From contig JAJNPX010000155.1 of assembly GCA_021155145.1 (NCBI GenBank), positions 1 to 6,502 of the forward strand: a stretch of 6,502 bases of DNA, written 5' to 3'. The stretch is from Acidisarcina sp. Its GTDB lineage: Bacteria > Acidobacteriota > Blastocatellia > Pyrinomonadales > Pyrinomonadaceae. Of the stretch, positions 1 through 5,633 are shown piece by piece. Under the pieces are notes generated by a model. The model was given only the letters and a program-made list of their open reading frames with translations, made no database searches and had not been told where the DNA came from. Positions within the stretch are counted from its first letter, which is position 1, and the number at the start of each line of letters is the position of its first letter. Both the position numbers and the translations under genes were made by a program.

Positions 1-459
1 TTCCTGAACCGGGCTTCGAATTTTGCTATAGAGCAGTTCAATTTGCCGGTCAAAGACGTTACCCGCGGCCTCGATCGGAAGGATTTCTTCATCCCCGGCT
101 CGATCCTCCGCACCGAACTCGACCTCTCGCACCCGATCGCCAAAGGAATGCCGCAGCAGTCGATCGCGTGGTTCGAGAATTCGCCCGCGTTTGAATTGGT
201 TCAGAGTGCGAGCTTTAGCTCGTCAGTACGCGATGAATCGCGCACTCTGAACGCGCGCGTCATCGCCCGCTATCCGTCCGACCCGAAGCAGATATTGCTC
301 TCCGGCTGGGCTCTCGGGGCTGAGAAACTCGCGGGCAAAGCAGCGCTAGTGGAATTCACCGTCGGCAAAGGCAAGATCGTCCTCTTCGGCTTCCGCCCGC
401 AGTATCGGGGCCAGTCGCTCGCGACCTTCCCACTGTTGTTCAATGCGATATCGCGATAG
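1..459 (+). CDS. M14-family zinc carboxypeptidase, C-terminal part (5' end outside window)
   Basis: Frame 1 is open from the first base to a TAG at 457-459, so this is the last 152 residues of a gene that begins upstream; the TTG at 43 is only an internal codon. The text resembles the C-terminus of large (often 850-1000 residue) secreted M14-like metallocarboxypeptidases of Acidobacteriota and Gemmatimonadota. In those proteins the zinc peptidase domain is followed by a class I glutamine-amidotransferase-like domain. Matching stretches are LDRKDFFIPGSILR, DLSHPIAKGMP, and near the end GKGKIVLFGFRPQYRGQS followed by TFPLLFNAI. The zinc ligands of the M14 domain would lie upstream and cannot be checked here. 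The family's role would be periplasmic or extracellular peptide trimming. The M16 peptidase 92 bases downstream on the same strand may be co-transcribed with it. The family call comes from recall of the C-terminal signature, not from catalytic residues. Confidence 0.8.
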   Translation, partial: FLNRASNFAIEQFNLPVKDVTRGLDRKDFFIPGSILRTELDLSHPIAKGMPQQSIAWFENSPAFELVQSASFSSSVRDESRTLNARVIARYPSDPKQILLSGWALGAEKLAGKAALVEFTVGKGKIVLFGFRPQYRGQSLATFPLLFNAISR

Positions 460-463
460 TCTT

Positions 464-544
464 AACCGCTGAGACGCTGAGACGCAGAAAAAAGAAAAGA
501 GCTCGTAAAAAAACCATTCTTCGCGCCTCCGCGTCTCTGCGGTT
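464..544. repeat. Imperfect inverted repeat with an internal 8-bp tandem repeat
   Basis: The left arm at 464-485 (aaccgctgagacgctgagac, then gc) and the right arm at 523-544 match as reverse complements at 19 of 22 positions. Mismatches are at left-arm positions 7, 15 and 19. The left arm contains two copies of GCTGAGAC in tandem (468-475, 476-483). The arms are separated by an A-rich 37-base spacer. The element fills most of the gap between two peptidase genes, and its right arm ends 7 bases before the M16 start codon. I recall similar 'ccgcagagacgcagag' intergenic repeats in many Acidobacteriota, Planctomycetota and cyanobacterial genomes. A transcript could fold into a long stem, but there is no U-run after it, so it is not a standard terminator. 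Confidence 0.75.
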
Positions 545-551
545 CAAATCA

Positions 552-1829
552 ATGAAAGAAGATATTAAAGAAACACGGCTCGATAACGGCCTCGTCGTGC
601 TGACGGATCGGATGCCGGGCGTGCGGTCGGCGACGCTCGGTTTTTTCTATCGCGTCGGCTCGCGCAACGAGCCTGATGAGCTCAACGGCATCACCCACTT
701 TATCGAACACTGCGTATTCAAAGGCACCCGCACGCGAAGCGCGATGGAGATCGCGATCGAGCAAGACCGCCTCGGCGGCAACCTCGATGCATTCACCACA
801 CACGAGGAAACGGGTTTTGTTATCAAGGTGATCGACGACCAGATCGAAGCAGCCTTTGACCTAATGGCAGACATGCTGCAGCATCCGCGTTTTGACGATG
901 CCGACTGCCTGAACGAGCAGCGGGTCATCATCGAAGAGATGAAGATGAACGAGGATTCGCCCGAGGACCTCTTGAGCGATATCTTTCATCGCGAGTTTTT
1001 CCCCGGCCACCAGCTTGGCATGGCGATCACCGGCACGCCCGATACGGTCAGAACGTTCGATCGCGAACGCACGAGCGAGTTTCATCGTTCCGCATTCACA
1101 CCTCAGAATCTGATCATCGCCGCCGCCGGAAATGTCGATCACGGGCATCTTCTGAAACTCGTGAACGAGAACATTCCGTCGGAAAGCGGATCGATCGGCG
1201 AACAGCGGCCCGAACTCCCGATCCCTGCCCTCGCCGCGCCGATCTTTGTCGAACAACGCGCTGACCTCGAGCAGGCACACCTTATCATCGCGACTCCGCT
1301 CGTCTCGTCGCGCGACCCGCGACGTTACGCCGCCGATCTGCTCGCCAATGCGCTCGGCGGCGGAACCTCAAGCAGGCTGTGGCAAAAGATACGCGAAGAA
1401 CGCGGCCTTGCTTACAGCGTCGGCGCCTCAGCAGCCCTATATAACGATACGGGATTCTTTACCGTCTCGGCCGGCACCTCGCCCGATCAGACGGAGCAGG
1501 TGCTCGACATCGTAATTGACGAGATCGGAAAAGCTGCCCGCGAAGGCATCGCCGACGGCGAACTGGAATTGATGAAAGAACAAACGCGGGCCGCTATCCT
1601 GCTGTCGCTCGAAGATTCGGCGGGACGCGCCGGTTCGCTTGCACAATGCGAGATGGTCCACGGGCGGCAGATACCGGTCGAGGAATCGCTTGCAAATGTC
1701 GCGGCCGTCACCGCGGACGATATCCAGCGGCTCGCGAACGAGTGCTTTCAAACGGAAAAGATCGCCTTCGTTGCCTTGGGCGATCTTGACGGTCTGACGG
1801 TCACGCGCGAGCGCCTGAACATCGGCTAA
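552..1829 (+). CDS. M16B-family zinc metallopeptidase (pitrilysin / MPP-beta-like)
   Basis: A complete 425-residue protein, the usual length for a two-lobe M16B peptidase. The inverted zinc motif HxxEH is at H49-F-I-E52-H53 (THFIEHCVFKG). The third zinc ligand is probably E129, in VIIEEMKMNEDSPED, 76 residues after H53 as the family requires. The N-terminal lobe opens with the typical LDNGL (residues 10-14). The C-terminal lobe carries GGGTSSRLWQKIREERGLAY (269-288), whose R and Y are the family's substrate-binding pair, so the enzyme looks active rather than a non-catalytic partner subunit. It should cleave short peptides or leader sequences inside a clamshell chamber. No signal peptide is visible, so the location is cytoplasmic or uncertain. 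The ATG at 552 fits the family N-terminus, but no Shine-Dalgarno is visible because the inverted repeat occupies that position. The stop overlaps that of the convergent gene. Which M16B subgroup it belongs to cannot be told by eye. Confidence 0.93.
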   Translation: MKEDIKETRLDNGLVVLTDRMPGVRSATLGFFYRVGSRNEPDELNGITHFIEHCVFKGTRTRSAMEIAIEQDRLGGNLDAFTTHEETGFVIKVIDDQIEAAFDLMADMLQHPRFDDADCLNEQRVIIEEMKMNEDSPEDLLSDIFHREFFPGHQLGMAITGTPDTVRTFDRERTSEFHRSAFTPQNLIIAAAGNVDHGHLLKLVNENIPSESGSIGEQRPELPIPALAAPIFVEQRADLEQAHLIIATPLVSSRDPRRYAADLLANALGGGTSSRLWQKIREERGLAYSVGASAALYNDTGFFTVSAGTSPDQTEQVLDIVIDEIGKAAREGIADGELELMKEQTRAAILLSLEDSAGRAGSLAQCEMVHGRQIPVEESLANVAAVTADDIQRLANECFQTEKIAFVALGDLDGLTVTRERLNIG

Positions 1830-3157
1830 TTTGCTTTTGGCGTGAGGGAAATGGTCACCTCGTAATCGATATTCTCGGCACGCGACTTTGCTCCGTTCTG
1901 ATACACAAGGATCTCGTGATCGCCGTCCTGCGTCAGCGCATCGTCAAAGACGGTTCCGCCCGGTGCTCCGTCGCTCGAACCGTCGGGCATCATCACTATG
2001 CCGACCATTATCGGCCCTTCCTCGCCCGTCCATTTTCGTGCCTTGATACTCACTTTCAGGTGATCGCCGGCCGAGGCTTTTACAACGTACTTCGCCTTGT
2101 CGTCATATTTTGCGAGCTTGCCGTAAACCGTCACGGTCGGCGTAGCGTCTATCCTGGTCGCGGGGACGATGATGTCGGCGTACATATCATCGGCCATCGA
2201 TCGCGCTCGTTCGAGCGCTCCCTTGCCTTCCTCTTCAAGCTTGATCCGCTCAAAGCCCTTTAGCCCGCGGACTATCACTTTTCCGTTTCCCGGATGCGTG
2301 AAGATCGCCGCGAACGGGGTTCCATCGGCGATCCGCCACTCGACAGCTTTTGCCGCCTTCAATTTATCGAGGCCAAACATTGCCACCGGCTCTTCAAAGT
2401 CGCGCTTCTCATCGGCGACATTGAGCTGGTAAACGGTCGCGGCATCAAAGAAGTGGACCTGATAGCCCGCCGGCCCCTTGCAAAAGGTCGATACGTGGCC
2501 GCCCTCTTCACCACCGGCCGATGTGCAGCCGCTGCGCAGGTCCGTATGCGTGCTAGTAAAGCTCACATCGTCGTCACCGTCCATCGGCGCCCTCTCACCT
2601 ACGACCTCTATTGAGAGGATGCGGGCCGCGGGCTTATATTTAGCCGTCGTTGAAGAACCGGCTGCAAAGACGCCGTCGCCGCTGTTCAATCGGAACATGA
2701 TGCCTGATGGCTGCCGTGCGAACTCGACAAATTCGCGCGATTCGATCTCGCTTCGCACGATCTCCTTTACCGGGCCGCTGATCTTTTCGGCCTCGGCGAG
2801 CCGCATTCCCGGAGAGATGCCTTCACTCGTCCGATAGTTCTTGTCCCACACCCAGATCTGTTCGATCTTCGCATTCTCTGCTATCGCGGCGTCGCGGTCC
2901 TCCTCGCCGGCGTAGATCGTCATCACGGTATCTTTGCCTCGCTTGAGAGCGATGAGGGCGATGCCCTCGCCGTCGCTCGTGCGTTCGAGCTTCATCGGTG
3001 CGACGGCCTTGCGGGCTTCGGCCACCGTCATCCCGAGCCTTATCCGCCCCGCCCTTTCGCCCGTGATAACAGACGAGGAAGGCGTTTCCTGTGCGGCGGC
3101 GGCCGCGGCCAACGCAACGATCCAAATTCCAAACAATGACAATATTCTCGTATTCAT
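1826..3157 (-). CDS. Secreted 443-residue protein with an internal N-terminal repeat and a C-terminal PliI/PliG-like domain
   Basis: Not a named gene. Residues 1-22 form a signal peptide (MNTR, a hydrophobic core, then a run of alanines with likely cleavage before Q23-E), so the product is periplasmic or extracellular. The N-terminal half has two copies of a short motif: GRIRLGMTVAEARKA (38-52) and GISPGMRLAEAEKISG (113-128), suggesting a duplicated small domain. The middle (about 195-335) has a cysteine pair, C211 and C226, and the segment EWRIADGTPFAAIF (273-286). The C-terminal part (about 340-438) runs TVTVYGKLAKYDDKAKYVVK, then ASAGDHLKVSIKAR, and ends with GDHEILVYQNGAKSRAENID followed by YEVTISL. 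That pattern resembles beta-sandwich inhibitors of i- and g-type lysozyme, though the resemblance is by eye. The ATG at 3157 is supported by AGGAGG at 3165-3170, 7 bases upstream. It is probably the last gene of a unit with the two DUF1036 genes, 60 bases downstream of the nearer one with no clear terminator between. Inhibition of lysozyme is not demonstrated. Confidence 0.8.
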   Translation of the reverse strand: MNTRILSLFGIWIVALAAAAAAQETPSSSVITGERAGRIRLGMTVAEARKAVAPMKLERTSDGEGIALIALKRGKDTVMTIYAGEEDRDAAIAENAKIEQIWVWDKNYRTSEGISPGMRLAEAEKISGPVKEIVRSEIESREFVEFARQPSGIMFRLNSGDGVFAAGSSTTAKYKPAARILSIEVVGERAPMDGDDDVSFTSTHTDLRSGCTSAGGEEGGHVSTFCKGPAGYQVHFFDAATVYQLNVADEKRDFEEPVAMFGLDKLKAAKAVEWRIADGTPFAAIFTHPGNGKVIVRGLKGFERIKLEEEGKGALERARSMADDMYADIIVPATRIDATPTVTVYGKLAKYDDKAKYVVKASAGDHLKVSIKARKWTGEEGPIMVGIVMMPDGSSDGAPGGTVFDDALTQDGDHEILVYQNGAKSRAENIDYEVTISLTPKAN

Positions 3158-3164
3158 TTCTTAG

Positions 3165-3170
3165 CCTCCT
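3165..3170 (-). promoter_or_regulatory. Shine-Dalgarno for the 443-residue secreted protein
   Basis: AGGAGG on the minus strand, 7 bases before the ATG at 3157-3155. It fixes this start over the overlapping out-of-frame reading that begins at 3197. Confidence 0.75.
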
Positions 3171-3217
3171 CGCAATAAAATTGATAAATGATCGCAACCC
3201 GCCTCATCCTCGCGAGC

Positions 3218-3892
3218 CTAGTTCCCGAAATTGTAATTATTGTTTCCCGGCCTCACGTCGAACTGGGCCATCCCGACGCCTGAGAGGCCGCTCGTCCGGC
3301 ATTGATGCCTGTCCGCGTCAACGATCTCGAACGCATTATAGCCATCGACGCAGAATCGTGCGTCACGACTGGCCCACTCCGTGCCGTCGTCGGCCCAGCC
3401 ATAGACATAGACCGAGCCCCTATAGTTCTGACCCAGGGCGATCTTGGCGCATCTGCCCGCTGCCACCGCCCACCAGCCGCGTGTGTTCCAAACATCGTAT
3501 GCATCGATCCATTCGGCGATCGCCGCATAGACGGTCGGACGCGTAGAGCGATTGCACAGGTTCAAGTAGGTAACCTTTTTCTCCGGTATGTATCTTCCGG
3601 TCTTCGCATCGATCCGCGTATTCGGCCCGACACACATCTTCCATCTGAAGCTTTCCTTTAGGCCCTTATTGCATGAAGGTATCCGTTCCCAGATCTTGCA
3701 GGGGCGCTGTCCTTCGCCGCCGCATCGTCCTTTGGCCTCGCCTGTCACGGTAAAGAACAAGATCGATACCGCTGCGATCATGACCAACTTCAGCGGGCGG
3801 ATCACAATGACCCGCTTGAAACCTCCCGATCGGGAAGCCGCCTCCCGCATAAGCCGTAAGTTATCGTGTCGAATCAAGATCTTGTCTATCAC
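3218..3892 (-). CDS. Secreted DUF1036-domain protein, eight cysteines (paralogue A)
   Basis: A 224-residue protein read from GTG at 3892, with GGAGG at 3901-3905, 8 bases upstream. A long basic N-terminus leads into a hydrophobic segment at about 34-50, with likely signal cleavage after GEA (51-53). The mature protein has two parts. The first is a short cysteine module, CGGEGQRPCKIWERIPSCNK (57-76), closing with MCVGP. The second is a DUF1036 domain (about 108-215) with the family's LNLCNRS, RGWWAVAAGRC, YVYG, GTEW and RFCV elements. Cysteines are at 57, 65, 74, 87, 113, 148, 181 and 198, enough for four disulfides, which fits an extracytoplasmic protein. All eight are shared with the neighbouring paralogue, and the mature parts are roughly 60% identical by eye, as are the ends (PGNNNYNFGN). 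DUF1036 has no established function that I know of. The next in-frame ATG (3781) would leave almost no basic region before the hydrophobic core and has no good ribosome binding site. Confidence 0.85.
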   Translation of the reverse strand: MIDKILIRHDNLRLMREAASRSGGFKRVIVIRPLKLVMIAAVSILFFTVTGEAKGRCGGEGQRPCKIWERIPSCNKGLKESFRWKMCVGPNTRIDAKTGRYIPEKKVTYLNLCNRSTRPTVYAAIAEWIDAYDVWNTRGWWAVAAGRCAKIALGQNYRGSVYVYGWADDGTEWASRDARFCVDGYNAFEIVDADRHQCRTSGLSGVGMAQFDVRPGNNNYNFGN

Positions 3893-3900
3893 CGTTCTTT

Positions 3901-3905
3901 CCTCC
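3901..3905 (-). promoter_or_regulatory. Shine-Dalgarno supporting the GTG start of paralogue A
   Basis: GGAGG on the minus strand, within cggaggaaagaacg, 8 bases before the GTG at 3892-3890. It favours the long form, with a roughly 33-residue region before the hydrophobic signal segment, over the internal ATGs at 3850 and 3781, neither of which has such a site. Confidence 0.6.
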
Positions 3906-3988
3906 GTCCAGTTTAGATATTTTGTCGGGCGTGCAGCAGCCGACCTATTAACTGAACGTCCGCGCCGCGGGCGGCTTGCATCGCGACG

Positions 3989-4588
3989 TTAATTTCCGAA
4001 ATTGAACGTGTTGTTGCCGGGTTTCACATCGAATTTGGCCATACCCACGATCGAGAAGTCCCGCGTCGGGCATACAAGCTCATCCGCGTTGTCGATCTCG
4101 AACGTGTCGAACGTCTTGATGCAGAACCTTGCATCGCCACTGTCCCACTCGGTCCCGTCAGGTGCCGAACCGTAAATATAGACCGAGCCCGAATACCCTA
4201 GGTCGATCTGTTCTTTACTGCACCTTCCTGACGGTATCTTGAACCAACCGCGAGAGACCCAGCCGTACTCGTTGTCGAGCCATTGAGCGATAGCGGCGTA
4301 GATCACCGGCCGCGAAGACCTGTTGCAGAGGTTCAGCACCGTCATCTTGCGCGTATCGCGCGGAATATACTTTCCCGTATCCGCGGAAACCTGAGTTCTC
4401 GGCCCCACGCACATTCCCAAACGAAAGTTCTCTTTCAGGCCTTTATTGCACGATGGTATCCGCTCCCAGATCTTGCACGGCCGCTGTCCCTCAGCACCGC
4501 ACTTGCGTTGCGCCTGAACATCGGCCGCGGCAAAAATCACCAGAACCGCAATTGTCGAAACAAATATTGCCGCCGCTCTCATCCTCAT
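3989..4588 (-). CDS. Secreted DUF1036-domain protein, eight cysteines (paralogue B)
   Basis: Read from ATG at 4588 this is a 199-residue protein with a textbook signal peptide: MRMR, a hydrophobic core, and cleavage after DVQA, giving a mature start at QRKCG. An in-frame ATG at 4624 would add 12 residues (MKDDLKTKGATH) and also has a good Shine-Dalgarno, so the start is not settled. Counting from 4624, cysteines are at 42, 50, 59, 72, 100, 135, 168 and 185, all matching paralogue A. The N-terminal module CGAEGQRPCKIWERIPSCNK is almost identical to A's. It is followed by the DUF1036 region with LNLCNRSSRP, SRGWFKIPSGRC, YSGSVYIYG, GTEW and RFCI, and the end PGNNTFNFGN. The gene is first in the minus-strand group, 96 bases before paralogue A, and faces away from the membrane-protein gene at 4871. 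The pair looks like a tandem duplication that kept the cysteine framework while loops diverged. Molecular role unknown. Confidence 0.87.
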   Translation of the reverse strand: MRMRAAAIFVSTIAVLVIFAAADVQAQRKCGAEGQRPCKIWERIPSCNKGLKENFRLGMCVGPRTQVSADTGKYIPRDTRKMTVLNLCNRSSRPVIYAAIAQWLDNEYGWVSRGWFKIPSGRCSKEQIDLGYSGSVYIYGSAPDGTEWDSGDARFCIKTFDTFEIDNADELVCPTRDFSIVGMAKFDVKPGNNTFNFGN

Positions 4589-4596
4589 ATGTGTCG

Positions 4597-4603
4597 CTCC
4601 TTT
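4597..4603 (-). promoter_or_regulatory. Shine-Dalgarno for the ATG at 4588 (paralogue B)
   Basis: AAAGGAG on the minus strand, 8 bases before the ATG at 4588-4586, in the stretch aaaaggagcgacacatATG. It supports the start that gives a canonical signal peptide. Confidence 0.6.
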
Positions 4604-4630
4604 TGTTTTGAGATCGTCCTTCATCTTCCA

Positions 4631-4635
4631 CCTCC
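4631..4635 (-). promoter_or_regulatory. Second Shine-Dalgarno, for the upstream in-frame ATG at 4624 (paralogue B)
   Basis: GGAGG on the minus strand, 6 bases before the ATG at 4624-4622. It competes with the site at 4597-4603, so paralogue B has two plausible starts 36 bases apart in one frame. Confidence 0.5.
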
Positions 4636-4776
4636 ATCGGACTGCCTTACGGCGATCAGTGAGTGCAATACCGCTGCCAAAGACGCCGGTACATGAAGAA
4701 TGCCTGTATTTTTGCTGGTTTTTCGGCGAAACATATCATAGATCGGCAATTAAGTTAAGCCCTTCGCCGACTGTCA

Positions 4777-4815
4777 TTTTGCAAAACGCGCTGCAGAAAC
4801 TTTGCAATGTGCAAA
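4777..4815. promoter_or_regulatory. Cluster of TTTGCA/TGCAAA palindromic sites (candidate operator)
   Basis: TTTTGCAAAA at 4777-4786 is a perfect 10-base palindrome. Fifteen bases later, TTTGCA-atg-TGCAAA at 4801-4815 is a perfect inverted repeat of the same core. A further TTTGC lies at 4831-4835. The sites lie 55-95 bases before the membrane-protein start, where a regulator could bind. No specific regulator can be named. Confidence 0.45.
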
Positions 4816-4870
4816 ATTCGATGCTCGGCATTTGCGTGATCTGTTGTAGAGTCGCGTTGAGGCTTTTGAG

Positions 4871-5539
4871 ATGGATCTGAAGAGGCTATTCCTTGTTATC
4901 CTTGTACTTTCGGTCGTCGTAAGTGCGGCGATCGGTATCGTGGTCATCCTGATCGGCAATTTTGGCGAGTTTGAGACCAAGGTCCTGCTGACCACGCTGA
5001 CCATTACGGTCACGAGCATTCTCGGGCTCGCATGCGGCGCCTATCTCGAAACCGGACGCGGGAAAACGCTTCCTACGGCCGGGATCGTTCTGGCACTCGT
5101 TTCGGCGGTAATGTGGATCATTCTGATCTGGCAGATGCGAATCGAGAACGACACATACATAAAGTCGCTGATGTCCGCGACGCTGGTCGCCGCTTCATGC
5201 TCGCACATTTCCCTTCTTTCGCTCGCGCGGCTCGAACGGAAATTCATATGGTCGCGATACGCCGCCCACGTCGCGATCTGGGCTCTCACCGCATTCTTGC
5301 TCTATTTTATCTGGACGAACGGCAACATCGACGAAGACCTGATGGGCCGCGTCATAGGCGTTCTCGGCATCATCATCGCTTCGCTTACCGTGATAACACC
5401 TATCTTTCACAAACTGAGCGCCGGCGAACCAAATGCAGGGGAGATCGATGCTGAGATAGCTAAATTGAAGGACAGGATCGCCGAACTTGAAACCAAGAAG
5501 GGCCATCTAGCTCGGATATCGGAGGATGAAATATCGTAA
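4871..5539 (+). CDS. Six-helix membrane protein of unknown function with a C-terminal coiled coil
   Basis: A 222-residue integral membrane protein. Likely membrane segments are near residues 6-29, 37-58, 68-88, 98-118, 131-149 and 159-179. The cytoplasmic-looking tail IDAEIAKLKDRIAELETKK (192-210) has heptad spacing of I/L residues and should form a short coiled coil, perhaps for self-association. I recall the pattern around GEFETKVLLTTLTITVTS (32-49) and GLACGAYLE (52-60) from unnamed membrane proteins in several phyla, but know of no function. No catalytic or transport motif was seen. The ATG at 4871 has TGAGG at 4858-4862, 8 bases upstream, and the tandem-palindrome cluster lies in its promoter region. 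The same frame stays open for 28 codons after the TAA and encodes another charged, coiled-coil-like stretch, so the present protein may be a shortened form. Confidence 0.8.
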   Translation: MDLKRLFLVILVLSVVVSAAIGIVVILIGNFGEFETKVLLTTLTITVTSILGLACGAYLETGRGKTLPTAGIVLALVSAVMWIILIWQMRIENDTYIKSLMSATLVAASCSHISLLSLARLERKFIWSRYAAHVAIWALTAFLLYFIWTNGNIDEDLMGRVIGVLGIIIASLTVITPIFHKLSAGEPNAGEIDAEIAKLKDRIAELETKKGHLARISEDEIS

Positions 5540-5589
5540 TTCGGCGCCAACGCGGATATACCGCGACTGAAAGATGGGAACGCCGAATT
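5538..5589. repeat. Nested inverted repeats spanning the membrane-protein stop codon
   Basis: AATTCGGCG at 5538-5546 and CGCCGAATT at 5581-5589 are perfect 9-base reverse complements. Between them, CGCGG-atata-CCGCG (5551-5565) forms a second small hairpin. The outer arm begins inside the TAA stop (5537-5539). Without a following U-run it is not a standard terminator. It may be an mRNA 3'-end structure, or partly a by-product of coiled-coil coding sequence. Confidence 0.5.
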
Positions 5590-5626
5590 CGAGCAGCTGA
5601 AGACAAAATCACACACCTGCTGCTGA
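5540..5626 (+). other. In-frame coiled-coil-like extension after the membrane-protein stop
   Basis: Directly after the TAA at 5537-5539 the same frame reads 28 sense codons to a TGA at 5624-5626. Its core, ADIPRLKDGNAEFEQLKTK, resembles the gene's own tail AEIAKLKDRIAELETKK: over 14 aligned codons 7 residues are identical and others are conservative (E/D, K/R, L/F). It could be the remnant of a longer tail cut by a nonsense change, or a readthrough extension. It has no start codon or ribosome binding site of its own. Confidence 0.4.
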
Positions 5627-5633
5627 GGAATAG

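Larger units (their letters stand above)
4625..4870. promoter_or_regulatory. Divergent intergenic control region
   Basis: These 246 bases separate the minus-strand secreted-protein group from the plus-strand membrane-protein gene and should hold promoters for both. Toward the minus-strand genes there is a -10-like TATGAT (plus-strand positions 4735-4740, read on the minus strand), but no convincing -35 at 17 bases, and it lies over 100 bases before the start. Toward the plus-strand gene the notable content is the TTTGCA/TGCAAA cluster at 4777-4815 and a Shine-Dalgarno TGAGG at 4858-4862. No ORF in this stretch looked like a gene. Confidence 0.45.

Noticed and set aside
43..459. A complete small gene starting at TTG 43
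   Set aside because: The frame is open to the window edge and the residues before 43 continue the same domain, so this is the tail of a longer gene.
861..1280. Open minus-strand frame of 139 codons inside the M16 gene
   Set aside because: It lies wholly within a well-supported M16 peptidase coding sequence, has no recognisable domain, and such antisense frames are expected in high-GC coding DNA.
2823..3197. Minus-strand frame of 124 codons overlapping the start of the 443-residue protein
   Set aside because: Its residues are arginine-rich frame-shifted text; the other frame has an AGGAGG site, a signal peptide and domain-like sequence.
3209..3216. CTCGCGAG palindrome after paralogue A as a regulatory site
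   Set aside because: Eight-base GC-rich palindromes are common at this base composition, and nothing else supports a function.
3924..3944. Hairpin GTCGG...CCGAC between the two DUF1036 genes, as a terminator
   Set aside because: The stem is only 5 bp before a mismatch, with no U-run on either strand, so it does not qualify as a terminator.
4608..4880. Plus-strand frame of 90 codons across the divergent intergenic region
   Set aside because: It has no Shine-Dalgarno or recognisable motif, starts over the ribosome-binding region of paralogue B and runs into the membrane-protein start.
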